21,405 bases of DNA, taken from Vibrio sp. 10N.286.49.B1 (GTDB taxonomy: Bacteria; Pseudomonadota; Gammaproteobacteria; Enterobacterales; Vibrionaceae). Below are positions 1 through 6,712 of this stretch, piece by piece. The stretch is taken from assembly GCF_002873335.1 (NCBI RefSeq), contig NZ_MCUW01000041.1:1-21405 (forward strand), read 5' to 3'. The stretch's first letter is position 1, and the number at the start of each line of letters is the position of its first letter. The position numbers were made by a program, and so were the translations under genes. Under the pieces are notes generated by a model. It had not been told where the DNA came from and searched no databases. It saw only the letters and a list, made by a program, of their open reading frames with translations.

Positions 1-111
1 CAAACACCACTGTCTTATACCGCTTTTATTGAACAGCAAACTCGATCAGCATTAAGGTGACCCAGCTCTGGGTCAGAGCACAAACACTACTGACTTTATC
101 GCTTATAACAG
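1..111. repeat. Imperfect direct repeat pair, about 31-36 bp, 80 bp apart
   Basis: Positions 1-36 and 81-111 share the start CAAACAC(C/T)ACTG and then a related T/A-rich tail ending in AACAG. Between them is a 7-bp inverted repeat, GACCCAG / CTGGGTC, at 59-65 and 68-74. The function is unknown. The pair may continue left of the window. Confidence 0.3.
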
Positions 112-130
112 TAATAGCCTGAGATTTATC

Positions 131-169
131 GTCAACAACGATAATCATCGTACTTTTATCGTTGTTAAC
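131..169. repeat. 14-bp near-perfect inverted repeat
   Basis: The arm GTCAACAACGATAA (131-144) faces TTATCGTTGTTAAC (156-169), with one mismatch and an 11-base spacer. The TTATCG half-motif also occurs at 97-102. No gene is close enough to assign it as an operator, so the role is unknown. Confidence 0.5.
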
Positions 170-404
170 AATAATTAAGAATACTTATTGAAGACAATGA
201 TAAAAACCTCCGATCCGCAGCGATAATTAAAACACTAATTTTAATTAAATATCATCAATTCGCTCTAGTGGAGTGCAGTATAAACTTAATAATTTATTAC
301 ATCATATCATTGTAATTTCATGTGATTTTACTTTTTAAAAATCAATCTTTAAAATAAAAAGCAAAATATATTAACAAAAACAATTTATTAATTATTTAAT
401 TCAT

Positions 405-445
405 GCTATAACCATTATAACTGTTATAGCTATTATAAGGTTATA
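405..445. repeat. Cluster of TATAAC/GTTATA inverted repeats
   Basis: GCTATAAC (405-412) is inverted as GTTATAGC (423-430), and TATAACC (407-413) is inverted as GGTTATA (439-445). The repeats therefore nest and share half-sites, as in a multi-site operator. AAGGA follows at about 455-459, but no start codon with a usable frame comes after it. Confidence 0.4.
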
Positions 446-519
446 ATTTTAATATAAGGACGAAAATAGAATTCATTGTTGAAAAACACAAACATTCATA
501 AAAACACATGAAAAACCAC

Positions 520-582
520 TGCGCTGTGACGCACTTCTAGTGCGCTAAACAGCACTTACTGTGCTTGAAGCAGCATTTGACA
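520..582. repeat. Three degenerate 21-bp tandem repeats
   Basis: Units start at 520, 541 and 562. The first two share TGCGCT followed ten to eleven bases on by GCACTT. The third is more diverged (TGCTTG then GCATTT). Each unit contains a TGC...GCA inverted element, so small hairpins also form (530-544 and 551-565). The 21-bp period is two helical turns, which suits protein-binding iterons; this is an inference. Confidence 0.4.
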
Positions 583-933
583 TCTAAATACCACAATAAT
601 AACCGCACTACCTCTTTGCAGTATCAACAGGTAACCGCTCTACCATAGAGCAAATTAACTCACCTCAAATGATCCATATTATATATAATACTATTACTTA
701 GTTTTCTGCTAGAAGCTAATAGTACTCAGGTAATAGCAGAACTGGATTTATAGAGTATGCCAAACCATAATTAAAACAAATTCTACCAGTATTTATTGTT
801 CACCCATCAAATATATTTTCCACGTTAGAATTATCATTCGACATGGACTCCCTTACATGGGCATCCTTAATAAATATTCCCTTTTTATCTAGTGTAATGA
901 AAACATATAATAGTGTTTATCGCTGTCCCTATC

Positions 934-1125
934 TCATGAAAAATCACCATAGCGAATTCGATCCAAAATGCCTAGGACTGCATCTCTTCCTTCTGGCATT
1001 CGTAGCATTTCTACTGCTGTCAAACCATCAAAAAACCATTTAGGGGAATTTAGCCATTCATCAGCTAAGCCTTCTTCTTCAAATATCTCTAAAGCGGCTT
1101 TTCTCACTTCAGTTACACTATCCAT
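934..1125 (-). CDS. Stand-alone MbcA/ParS/Xre antitoxin toxin-binding domain (DUF2384)
   Basis: This 63-residue protein matches the C-terminal domain of MbcA/ParS/Xre-type antitoxins. It shows an early Ala-Leu-Glu-Ile-Phe helix, a Trp-Leu-x-Ser-Pro segment, a Gly-Leu-Thr-Ala-Val-Glu-Met-Leu stretch and the terminal Leu-x-x-Ile/Leu-Asp-Arg-Ile-x-x-Gly helix. In known family members this domain docks on the RES-type toxin, while a separate N-terminal helix-turn-helix binds DNA. That HTH half is missing here. AGG lies about five bases ahead of the ATG, so the start is credible. The gene follows the primase-helicase on the same strand after 42 bp, which include a small hairpin (1146-1162), so the two may be cotranscribed. 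No RES toxin is found downstream. It could be a decayed antitoxin or a free domain acting on another partner. Confidence 0.65.
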   Translation of the reverse strand: MDSVTEVRKAALEIFEEEGLADEWLNSPKWFFDGLTAVEMLRMPEGRDAVLGILDRIRYGDFS

Positions 1126-1167
1126 ATCCTATACCTCGAACTATTCAAACCGATTAGGTTTGGCTTG

Positions 1168-3504
1168 CTATATAAGCAAACCCTCGTCTGGAACCTCCAC
1201 AAAACCCAACGCTCTATAACCTTTATCTCTTTTCTTAAACATCCTAGACAGCATAGGGATTTTCGAGTCGACGTAGTCGATAACTTTAACTTCATCTTTC
1301 CCTTCAAACTCACGCTGTATTCGACCAACATACTGAATAAGTGAACCTTTCCAGGATACTGGTAGTGCTAATATTAGAGTATCTAGCCTGGGTAAGTCGA
1401 AACCCTCCCCGATAAACCTCCCAGTAGCAACAAGTACTTCGGTGGTTGCTAGTTTCTCCATGACGTCTGCTTGCTGCTTTTTTTTCATTGCACCGACAAG
1501 CACTTGATGTTTAAGTCCCGTATCATCAAGTAGCTTAGATATTATATTGGCATGCTCTCTTCGCTCTGTTAATACGATAGGGACTCTTCCTTTACCAACT
1601 TCATATTTAATGTCCTCAATAATGACCTTGTTACGTTCAGAGTGCAGCATCAACCAACGGTACACATCAGAAATATGAGGTTTGGGTTCATCCGAAATCA
1701 AACTTAGCGGCACATCAAATAACAAAGCTTTCTTTTCCAATCGCTGAACAAATCGAGATCTTTGGTCAGACTTGATGCTATGCCTGACCCTACCCGCTTG
1801 CATGAAGATAATAGGGTGATGTCCATCTCGCCTTTCTAAAGTAGCACTTATCCCAACAACAAATTTGGCATGCGACTCAGATAGAACTCGTTCAAATTGA
1901 GGTGCTGACAGATGATGACATTCATCGACTATGACTTGCCCATAGTCCTGAATCAGTTCATTGACACTATTATCACTCCTGTTGAACAAACTTTGATACG
2001 TCGCAATATCGATCTGCCCTGTTGGCTTTTTCTTGCTTCCAGTCCACACTCCAACATCAACCCCCAGAGCAAAAACCTTGAGTCTCTCTTGCCATTGTTC
2101 TACGAGCTGTTTGTTGTGAACTAACACTAACGTATTAACTTTTCTTTGGCATATGAGGCCAATGGCGGTAATCGTTTTGCCAAATGCTGTAGGCGCATGA
2201 AGTACGCCATTGTCATATTGAAGAAGTTTATCAACAGCTTTACGTTGCGCTGAACGCAGGGAACCAACAAATTTAATAGTGCCTAATAGCCGCCCTTCAA
2301 TCCTCTTGTCTTCTACCTGTAACGAAATTCCATTAGAGGAACAGATATCCTCCAAATCATCCAAGCACCCTCTTGGCAAACTCAAATAGCCGCTGTCTAT
2401 CTCCGCTAGACAAATGAACCGAGCAATTCCATTTGTCGATAAGCGCAACCCCTGGGCCTTGAAGAACTTTGGATTTGAGAAAGATGCGACTTTCTTTAAC
2501 TGGGCGATTAAAGGGTTAGGGAGACTAGACAACGGGATATAGAGTCGATTAGCAATAACCGCTTGCAACACTTCAGGGCAGCCTTCTATAGCGTTCCTAG
2601 TGGGTAGAGAGCGCTCCCAAGGGGCTTGCTGACAGATATCTGCCGATGTCTGCTCTTGATGTGTTCGATTAATTAAAAGTGCTTCGACTTTTACAGGCGC
2701 TACACGTTTTGTTGAAACCAGAGCAGCCCATTGATCGGCACAAGCAACGAATGATTGGTCAACAAATGTCGAATTACCACACGACCGTGATTGCTTTTGC
2801 AATGGCAGAGCTATCAAATTGCCAATACCTCCTACTGGAAGTACATCTTGGTTGGGAAAAAGCCTATCGTAAGACTCAAAAGATAAAACGCCATGAATTT
2901 TCATCGCTTCATCTAAGAGGAAAAAACCTAACTGACGAGCTAGTTTGGCTTCTATGGCTTGATCGAAGAAAATCCACACGTGTGCGCCATTCCCAGACCT
3001 TGAGCGCTCTAGTAGGCAATCAATTCCATTCTGTCGGCATGCATTGACATAAGCTATTGATGCTAATTGCCAGTCACTTTTGTCGAAATCAACGGCTAGT
3101 AACCAACATGTGTTGTTCGATAGCATTGGGTATAAACCAATGACTTCTTTTCCAGTTAAGTGATTATAGATCGCATCTTCATCTAAAGACTTGAACGCTT
3201 GGTTGGGACATTCTAAACATTTAGTCTTAGGTTTATTGCAGAGTCCTTGCTGCCATTCATTATGGCACGCCACTGCATAACCACTTCTCCCTTTATTGTT
3301 CTGCCAACGATGCGCATAACAATAGTCATTCCCCCTAAAGTAGGCCTTGAATAAAGCAACTTTTTGCCCTGGAGAATACTCATGTTGATCACCTGCCGTC
3401 GAGCTGGCGTTTTGAGCTAATAAAGACTGGCGGCGCTGCTCTAAATGGCTTAGCTCGACCCTTAGCTCTAAGATCTGTTGTTCAAGCCTTTGAAGCTCAT
3501 CCAT
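1168..3504 (-). CDS. Primase-helicase of the TOTE conflict system type (AEP primase plus SF2 helicase)
   Basis: The 778-residue protein has three parts. Residues 1-30 form a Glu/Leu-rich coiled coil. Residues about 45-265 are an archaeo-eukaryotic primase domain with a zinc cluster (Cys80, Cys89, Cys96, Cys99), the catalytic Asp139-Phe-Asp141, the Ser-Gly-Asn-Gly-Ala-His175 motif and the strongly conserved Tyr-Asp-Arg-Leu-Phe-Pro-Asn-Gln-Asp (212-220) and Gly-Asn-Leu-Ile-Ala-Leu-Pro-Leu-Gln (228-236) blocks. Residues about 415-740 are a superfamily 2 helicase: Walker A Ala-Pro-Thr-Ala-Phe-Gly-Lys-Thr (437-444), DECH (527-530), Ser-Ala-Thr (553-555) and Gln-Tyr-Val-Gly-Arg-Ile-Gln-Arg (724-731). 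All catalytic motifs are intact. Family proteins are thought to act against invading nucleic acid; the exact reaction here is unknown. It is divergent from the CoiA-like gene and upstream of the DUF2384 gene. GGGA about eight bases before the ATG supports the start. Confidence 0.85.
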   Translation of the reverse strand: MDELQRLEQQILELRVELSHLEQRRQSLLAQNASSTAGDQHEYSPGQKVALFKAYFRGNDYCYAHRWQNNKGRSGYAVACHNEWQQGLCNKPKTKCLECPNQAFKSLDEDAIYNHLTGKEVIGLYPMLSNNTCWLLAVDFDKSDWQLASIAYVNACRQNGIDCLLERSRSGNGAHVWIFFDQAIEAKLARQLGFFLLDEAMKIHGVLSFESYDRLFPNQDVLPVGGIGNLIALPLQKQSRSCGNSTFVDQSFVACADQWAALVSTKRVAPVKVEALLINRTHQEQTSADICQQAPWERSLPTRNAIEGCPEVLQAVIANRLYIPLSSLPNPLIAQLKKVASFSNPKFFKAQGLRLSTNGIARFICLAEIDSGYLSLPRGCLDDLEDICSSNGISLQVEDKRIEGRLLGTIKFVGSLRSAQRKAVDKLLQYDNGVLHAPTAFGKTITAIGLICQRKVNTLVLVHNKQLVEQWQERLKVFALGVDVGVWTGSKKKPTGQIDIATYQSLFNRSDNSVNELIQDYGQVIVDECHHLSAPQFERVLSESHAKFVVGISATLERRDGHHPIIFMQAGRVRHSIKSDQRSRFVQRLEKKALLFDVPLSLISDEPKPHISDVYRWLMLHSERNKVIIEDIKYEVGKGRVPIVLTERREHANIISKLLDDTGLKHQVLVGAMKKKQQADVMEKLATTEVLVATGRFIGEGFDLPRLDTLILALPVSWKGSLIQYVGRIQREFEGKDEVKVIDYVDSKIPMLSRMFKKRDKGYRALGFVEVPDEGLLI

Positions 3505-3594
3505 ATTTAGTCCCAGCGGTCGGTCCGACTACACAAGTCAGTGCGTATTAAAACATAAGAAACCACAAGCATTATTTTTAACTGTCTAACATAT

Positions 3595-3621
3595 TTGCCA
3601 AGCTTTCTAGCTTATTATGAT
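3595..3621 (+). promoter_or_regulatory. Weak candidate promoter for the CoiA-like gene
   Basis: TTGCCA (3595-3600) and TATGAT (3616-3621) resemble -35 and -10 boxes, but the spacer is 15 bp, shorter than ideal. A small AAGCT/AGCTT inverted repeat fills the spacer, so a regulator could bind there. It lies in the 151-bp gap shared with the divergent primase-helicase gene. Confidence 0.3.
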
Positions 3622-3655
3622 ACCAACACCCCAACAATTAACAGCATAACGTAAC

Positions 3656-4594
3656 ATGACAATTCAACACGTTCCTTTTGGCTTAAGAATCGAAGACCAT
3701 TCCTTTGTGGATGTCTGCGATGTCGCTCGCGGAAAAAAATGTGATTGTATTTGTCCGTCTTGTCACACTCCACTCATAGCCCGACAAGGAGAAGAGAAGC
3801 AGTGGCACTTTGCCCATGCAACTCGCAAAGTAGATAAAACCGATAAGGAGTGTGACTTTTCCTTCTTTGTTTCCGTCAGAATGATGGCAAGGCAAGTTAT
3901 CGAAACGGGTATTAGGATCGCTCTCCCAGAGTACAAGTGCACTGTAGCTCGTCAGGCTAAAGGAACCCACTTCAAAGAAGAATTTTTGGTAGCAAAACAA
4001 ACAACTATCGAACTAAAAGACGTACATAAGGAAGCAGCGTTTTCAAATTGCGTTGTCGACATTGTTGGTAAGGTTCAAGCCTTCTCTTTTGTCATATACT
4101 TTACCCACCCAAATCGCCCACTCCCTGCTAGTCTTCATGTCTCTGATAACCAACAAAGTGGTGTACTAGAAATTAAACTCGATGATACACACCACTTGTT
4201 CAAAGAAAATAGAGCTGGAACTAGGCAACTAGATAGGCTAAAGCTCTTTCTACAAAATGACCTGTCATCCAAGAGCTGGGTATTTCATCCACGAAAAGCA
4301 TCAATACAGAAAGCAGCATATCAACGTTTGAACTCGACTATCGCTAGCTATCAAGTCAATCGTCACTCAACAACTAGTCATTCTAGCCATGGAAGTCGTG
4401 TTTCCTATCAGCACAACGACCCTTGGCTTGCGCCAAGAAACAAACCGACAGCTCCACCGTCACCGTTCCCCAAAAGAACAGCTACATTCGAATGCATCAT
4501 GTGTAACTGCCAATGGCAAGCTTCATTACCAGGACAACCTACCTGCCCTAAATGTCATAACCACCTGTATGCTAGCGAGGTATCTTCGAGATAA
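3656..4594 (+). CDS. CoiA-like zinc-finger protein, possible nuclease
   Basis: The 312-residue protein opens like CoiA-family competence/nuclease proteins. A zinc finger is built from Cys33-x2-Cys36 and His51-x2-His54 in the context Cys-Pro-x-Cys ... Trp-His-Phe-Ala-His (more Cys at 29 and 31). In that family the finger precedes a PD-(D/E)xK-like nuclease core. Here Asp135 in Val-Val-Asp-Ile-Val could be the first acid, but the following strand (145-150) has no ExK. A Glu172-x-Lys174 pair further on is the only candidate, so activity is uncertain. A His/Ser-rich linker (about 236-255) and a Pro-rich stretch lead to a C-terminal zinc ribbon (Cys280, Cys283, Cys297, Cys300), which suggests nucleic-acid binding. 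It is divergent from the primase-helicase, and no strong ribosome site precedes the ATG. Restriction of incoming DNA is an inference. Confidence 0.65.
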   Translation: MTIQHVPFGLRIEDHSFVDVCDVARGKKCDCICPSCHTPLIARQGEEKQWHFAHATRKVDKTDKECDFSFFVSVRMMARQVIETGIRIALPEYKCTVARQAKGTHFKEEFLVAKQTTIELKDVHKEAAFSNCVVDIVGKVQAFSFVIYFTHPNRPLPASLHVSDNQQSGVLEIKLDDTHHLFKENRAGTRQLDRLKLFLQNDLSSKSWVFHPRKASIQKAAYQRLNSTIASYQVNRHSTTSHSSHGSRVSYQHNDPWLAPRNKPTAPPSPFPKRTATFECIMCNCQWQASLPGQPTCPKCHNHLYASEVSSR

Positions 4595-4621
4595 AGACAC
4601 ATCAAGTGTTCATTTTATTCC

Positions 4622-4660
4622 CCTGTTCATTTTTTATGAACAAACTAAAAAATGAACAGG
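4622..4660 (+). terminator. 15-bp perfect inverted repeat, likely terminator or operator
   Basis: The arms 4622-4636 and 4646-4660 are perfectly complementary around a 9-base loop and contain a T6 and an A6 run. The hairpin lies 28 bp after the CoiA-like gene, so it could end that transcript. It is also built from the half-site TGTTCA / TGAACA, which occurs four times at 4607, 4624, 4637 and 4653, so an operator role is also possible. Confidence 0.5.
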
Positions 4661-4735
4661 ATCTGATGTTCCCAGCTTTAGTTTCTCAAGGCTCAACGGG
4701 TATCTTTGCTCCCTATGTCTCACCATGTCATCCAA

Positions 4736-4837
4736 TATCCCTTTGTAGGGATATAACTCGTAAAATCCCCACAAGGGGATATGGTGGACTATATCCCCAC
4801 TAAGGGATATACTTTACCATATCCTCACTAGAGGATA
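4736..4837 (+). promoter_or_regulatory. Four HipB operators, 28-bp phased
   Basis: Four 18-bp palindromes occur at 4736-4753, 4764-4781, 4792-4809 and 4820-4837. Three match TATCC-N8-GGATA exactly and the second reads AATCC-N8-GGATA. This is the consensus established for E. coli HipB. Centres are exactly 28 bp apart (4744.5, 4772.5, 4800.5, 4828.5). They lie directly upstream of hipB, so the operon is expected to repress itself through HipB and the HipBA complex. Confidence 0.92.
4785..4813 (+). promoter_or_regulatory. Candidate hipBA promoter under operator 3
   Basis: TGGACT (4785-4790) and TATACT (4808-4813) form -35 and -10 boxes with a 17-bp spacer. The third HipB operator fills the spacer and overlaps the -10 box by two bases, so HipB binding would exclude RNA polymerase. 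Other -10-like hexamers exist at 4834 and 4844, so the start site is not certain. Confidence 0.5.
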
Positions 4838-4884
4838 ATGAGATATATAAAGTCGCACCTTAACTCTATCGAGGGTCGGAAGAA

Positions 4885-5133
4885 ATGATATATAGTCCAA
4901 AGCAACTCGCTGACATGATGCTCCTAATAAGGCAAAAGAACGGCTGGACTCAATCAGAGTTGGCCAAAAGGGTAGGCATAAAGCAAGCAACTATCTCAAA
5001 CTTCGAAAATAGTCCTGATAAGACAACACTTTCGACTTTCTTTAAACTTATTCAGGCAATGGAACTGACACTGAGCATCCAGGAAAAAGCACAAGTAAGT
5101 TCACAAGATAGCCAAGATGATGAGAACTGGTAA
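4885..5133 (+). CDS. hipB: HipB antitoxin and transcriptional repressor
   Basis: The 82-residue protein is close to E. coli HipB (88 residues). It has an Xre-type helix-turn-helix containing Gly-Trp-Thr-Gln-Ser-Glu-Leu-Ala-Lys and Gly-Ile-Lys-Gln-Ala-Thr-Ile-Ser-Asn-Phe-Glu-Asn (residues about 20-42), then helices ending in a short beta strand for dimer formation. As in E. coli, the tail is polar, probably disordered and ends in tryptophan. In the E. coli protein that tail is the degradation signal and contacts HipA. HipB neutralises HipA and represses the operon through the four upstream operators. GGAAG lies just before the ATG. The stop overlaps the hipA start by one base (TAATG), so translation is coupled. 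Confidence 0.93.
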   Translation: MIYSPKQLADMMLLIRQKNGWTQSELAKRVGIKQATISNFENSPDKTTLSTFFKLIQAMELTLSIQEKAQVSSQDSQDDENW

Positions 5134-6434
5134 TGCAAAAACTAAACGCATACATGAACGGAGAACTCGTAGGGACTCTCAATAAACAGAATAATGGTGC
5201 TCATACTTTTCAGTATGATAAGACCTGGGTAACCAGTGACAAGTCCCGACCACTATCATTGTCTCTAAAATTACAACTGCCACCTATAACTTCAGACTCA
5301 GTCATCAACTACTTCGACAACCTTTTACCTGATAGCCCAAAGGTGAGAGATAGGATCGTAGCTCGTTATAAAGCTTCATCTAAGCAGCCATTCGATCTTC
5401 TCAAAGAAGTTGGTAAAGATAGCGTCGGAGCTATTGCATTAATTTCTCCTGAACAACCTTACAAAAATGAACCACTCAATTACCAAGTCTTAGATGATAA
5501 AAAGTTGGATGCCGTGCTCTCAGCTTACAAATCTGATATCCCCCTCGGAATGGTTGAAGAAGAAGAAGATTTCAGAATATCAGTGGCTGGTGCTCAAGAA
5601 AAAACAGCACTCCTATTCGTTGATCAACAGTGGTGTATCCCCAAAGGTAATACTCCAACAACTCATATCATAAAACTACCAATTGGCGAAATACAGCAAG
5701 CAAACGCAACATTAGATCTTAAAGACAGTGTTGAAAATGAGTACCTTTGCATCGAGTTAGCTAAAGCACTAGGGTTTTCAGTTCCCAATGTCCACATGAT
5801 CAAAACTGATAACCTGAAAGCTTTAGCTGTAGAGCGATTCGATAGACGCTGGACTAAAGATAAAGCTAACTTACTCCGTCTACCTCAAGAAGACATGTGC
5901 CAAGTATTTGGTATGCCATCATCAATCAAGTACGAATCTCAAGGTGGCCCTGGTATTTCGGAAATCATGAAGCTAATCATGGGTTCAAGTAATGCTCTGG
6001 AAGATCAGTATAACTTCATGAGATTTCAAGTATTTCAGTGGGTTATAGGGGCAACCGATGGGCATGCAAAGAACTATTCTATTTATATTGAGAAGGGAGG
6101 GAGTTATCGTTTAACTCCATTCTACGATATTTTATCAGCATACCCGCTTCTGGGTGGTCGAGGCCTGAATATTAGAAAACTCAAGCTAGCAATGGGACTC
6201 AAAGCGACTAGGGGGAAAAAGTATGAAATTAACAAAATCTTACCTCGCCACTTTCTGGATACTGCTAAAGCAGTAAACTTCAGCCAAGATAAGATGCAAG
6301 AGATATTGAATGAACTGAAAGATGGATTCCCTGAAGCAATCTTACAAGTAAAAGCCAAGCTACCCGAAGATTTCCCTGAAAAGATTTCAGATTCGATTTT
6401 TGAAAATGCGACAAAGATACTTTCGAAGATTTAA
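5133..6434 (+). CDS. hipA: HipA serine/threonine kinase toxin
   Basis: The 433-residue protein aligns with E. coli HipA (440 residues), with the key residues at the same numbers. The activation-loop serine is Ser150 in Arg-Ile-Ser-Val-Ala-Gly-Ala-Gln-Glu-Lys-Thr, the catalytic Asp309 lies in Ala-Thr-Asp-Gly-His-Ala-Lys-Asn, and the metal-binding Asp332 is in Phe-Tyr-Asp. Gly22 and Asp291, the positions altered in the E. coli high-persistence allele hipA7, are wild type. In E. coli, HipA phosphorylates glutamyl-tRNA synthetase, halts translation and causes persistence, and autophosphorylation of Ser150 switches it off. The same role is expected here. The gene is second in the operon, overlapping hipB by one base. 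It is complete, with no frameshift, and looks functional. Confidence 0.95.
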   Translation: MQKLNAYMNGELVGTLNKQNNGAHTFQYDKTWVTSDKSRPLSLSLKLQLPPITSDSVINYFDNLLPDSPKVRDRIVARYKASSKQPFDLLKEVGKDSVGAIALISPEQPYKNEPLNYQVLDDKKLDAVLSAYKSDIPLGMVEEEEDFRISVAGAQEKTALLFVDQQWCIPKGNTPTTHIIKLPIGEIQQANATLDLKDSVENEYLCIELAKALGFSVPNVHMIKTDNLKALAVERFDRRWTKDKANLLRLPQEDMCQVFGMPSSIKYESQGGPGISEIMKLIMGSSNALEDQYNFMRFQVFQWVIGATDGHAKNYSIYIEKGGSYRLTPFYDILSAYPLLGGRGLNIRKLKLAMGLKATRGKKYEINKILPRHFLDTAKAVNFSQDKMQEILNELKDGFPEAILQVKAKLPEDFPEKISDSIFENATKILSKI

Positions 6435-6646
6435 TATTCAGAAAGTAAATTGATGCAATAAGCTATAGGGAGACTCCACTGACCAATAGAATATTTGGCT
6501 ATATCCAAATAAATATCTATAGCTATATTATATATAAAGACGGGGGTTCAGTTCCTTTTCAAGCAGGATTTTGATGTAACATCTTAAGTAACATCAAATT
6601 AGAACATTAACTCTAAAGCCTTATATAATGTAGATTGGTACAGCCA
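6435..6646. other. Non-coding island end with inverted repeats
   Basis: No gene is seen. TATTTGG / CCAAATA forms a 7-bp inverted repeat (about 6489-6508). TTTGATGT (6570-6577) is inverted as ACATCAAA (6591-6598) and overlaps a direct repeat of GTAACATC. Positions 6539-6555 resemble the T-arm part of ssrA (see findings). Such clustered repeats fit recombinase arm sites at an island end, which is an inference. Confidence 0.4.
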
Positions 6647-6683
6647 TTCAACTCCCGCCAGCTCCACCAAACGTTTGGAAAGG
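6647..6683 (+). repeat. att-like copy of the ssrA (tmRNA) 3' end
   Basis: Positions 6647-6669 equal the last 23 bases of gammaproteobacterial tmRNA, from TTCAACTCCCGCC to the CCA end, but the upstream tmRNA body is absent. It is therefore a displaced tail, the mark of integration into ssrA. It overlaps the 20-bp sequence CCACCAAACGTTTGGAAAGG (6664-6683), repeated exactly at 8763-8782, whose core CCAAACGTTTGG is a perfect palindrome. It marks the right end of one island and the left end of the next. Confidence 0.85.
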
Positions 6684-6712
6684 CGGTAAGTTATTGACTT
6701 ACCGCCTTTTTT
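6682..6712 (+). terminator. Rho-independent terminator after the first ssrA tail
   Basis: GGCGGTAAG (6682-6690) pairs with CTTACCGCC (6698-6706) around a 7-base loop, followed by six T residues (6707-6712). This is a textbook terminator in the direction of ssrA. It would end the tmRNA transcript if this att half became joined to the ssrA body. Confidence 0.92.

Larger units (their letters stand above)
1..933. other. AT-rich non-coding stretch with many short repeats
   Basis: No convincing gene is seen on either strand. A plus-strand reading frame at 843-1043 lies largely antisense to the DUF2384 gene and looks like a shadow. The stretch carries an imperfect direct repeat near its left edge (1-36 and 81-111), several inverted repeats (59-74, 131-169, 405-445, 637-651), a palindromic AT run near 677-692 and a 21-bp tandem repeat (520-582). 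If the ssrA-island reading of this region is right, it lies inside the first island, between its left part (outside the window) and the conflict genes. A toxin partner for the DUF2384 gene was looked for here and not found. Confidence 0.6.

Noticed and set aside
508..540. Ten-codon reading frame starting at ATG 508
   Set aside because: No ribosome site, and it ends inside the 21-bp tandem repeats; too short to support as a leader peptide.
1..933. RES-type toxin gene next to the DUF2384 antitoxin
   Set aside because: Both strands were searched for a 150-residue frame with the RES pattern; none is open at sufficient length.
843..1219. Plus-strand reading frames of 66 and 83 codons
   Set aside because: They run antisense to the DUF2384 gene and the gap after the primase-helicase, have no good ribosome sites and no protein pattern; they look like shadows.
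4622..4660. LexA/SOS box
   Set aside because: CTGT and ACAG ends are present, but the spacing is far from the CTGT-N8-ACAG form.
4389..4803. Plus-strand frames across the end of the CoiA-like gene and the hairpin/operator region
   Set aside because: The first overlaps the CoiA-like gene in another frame, and the second runs through the terminator-like repeat and HipB operators. Neither has a convincing start.
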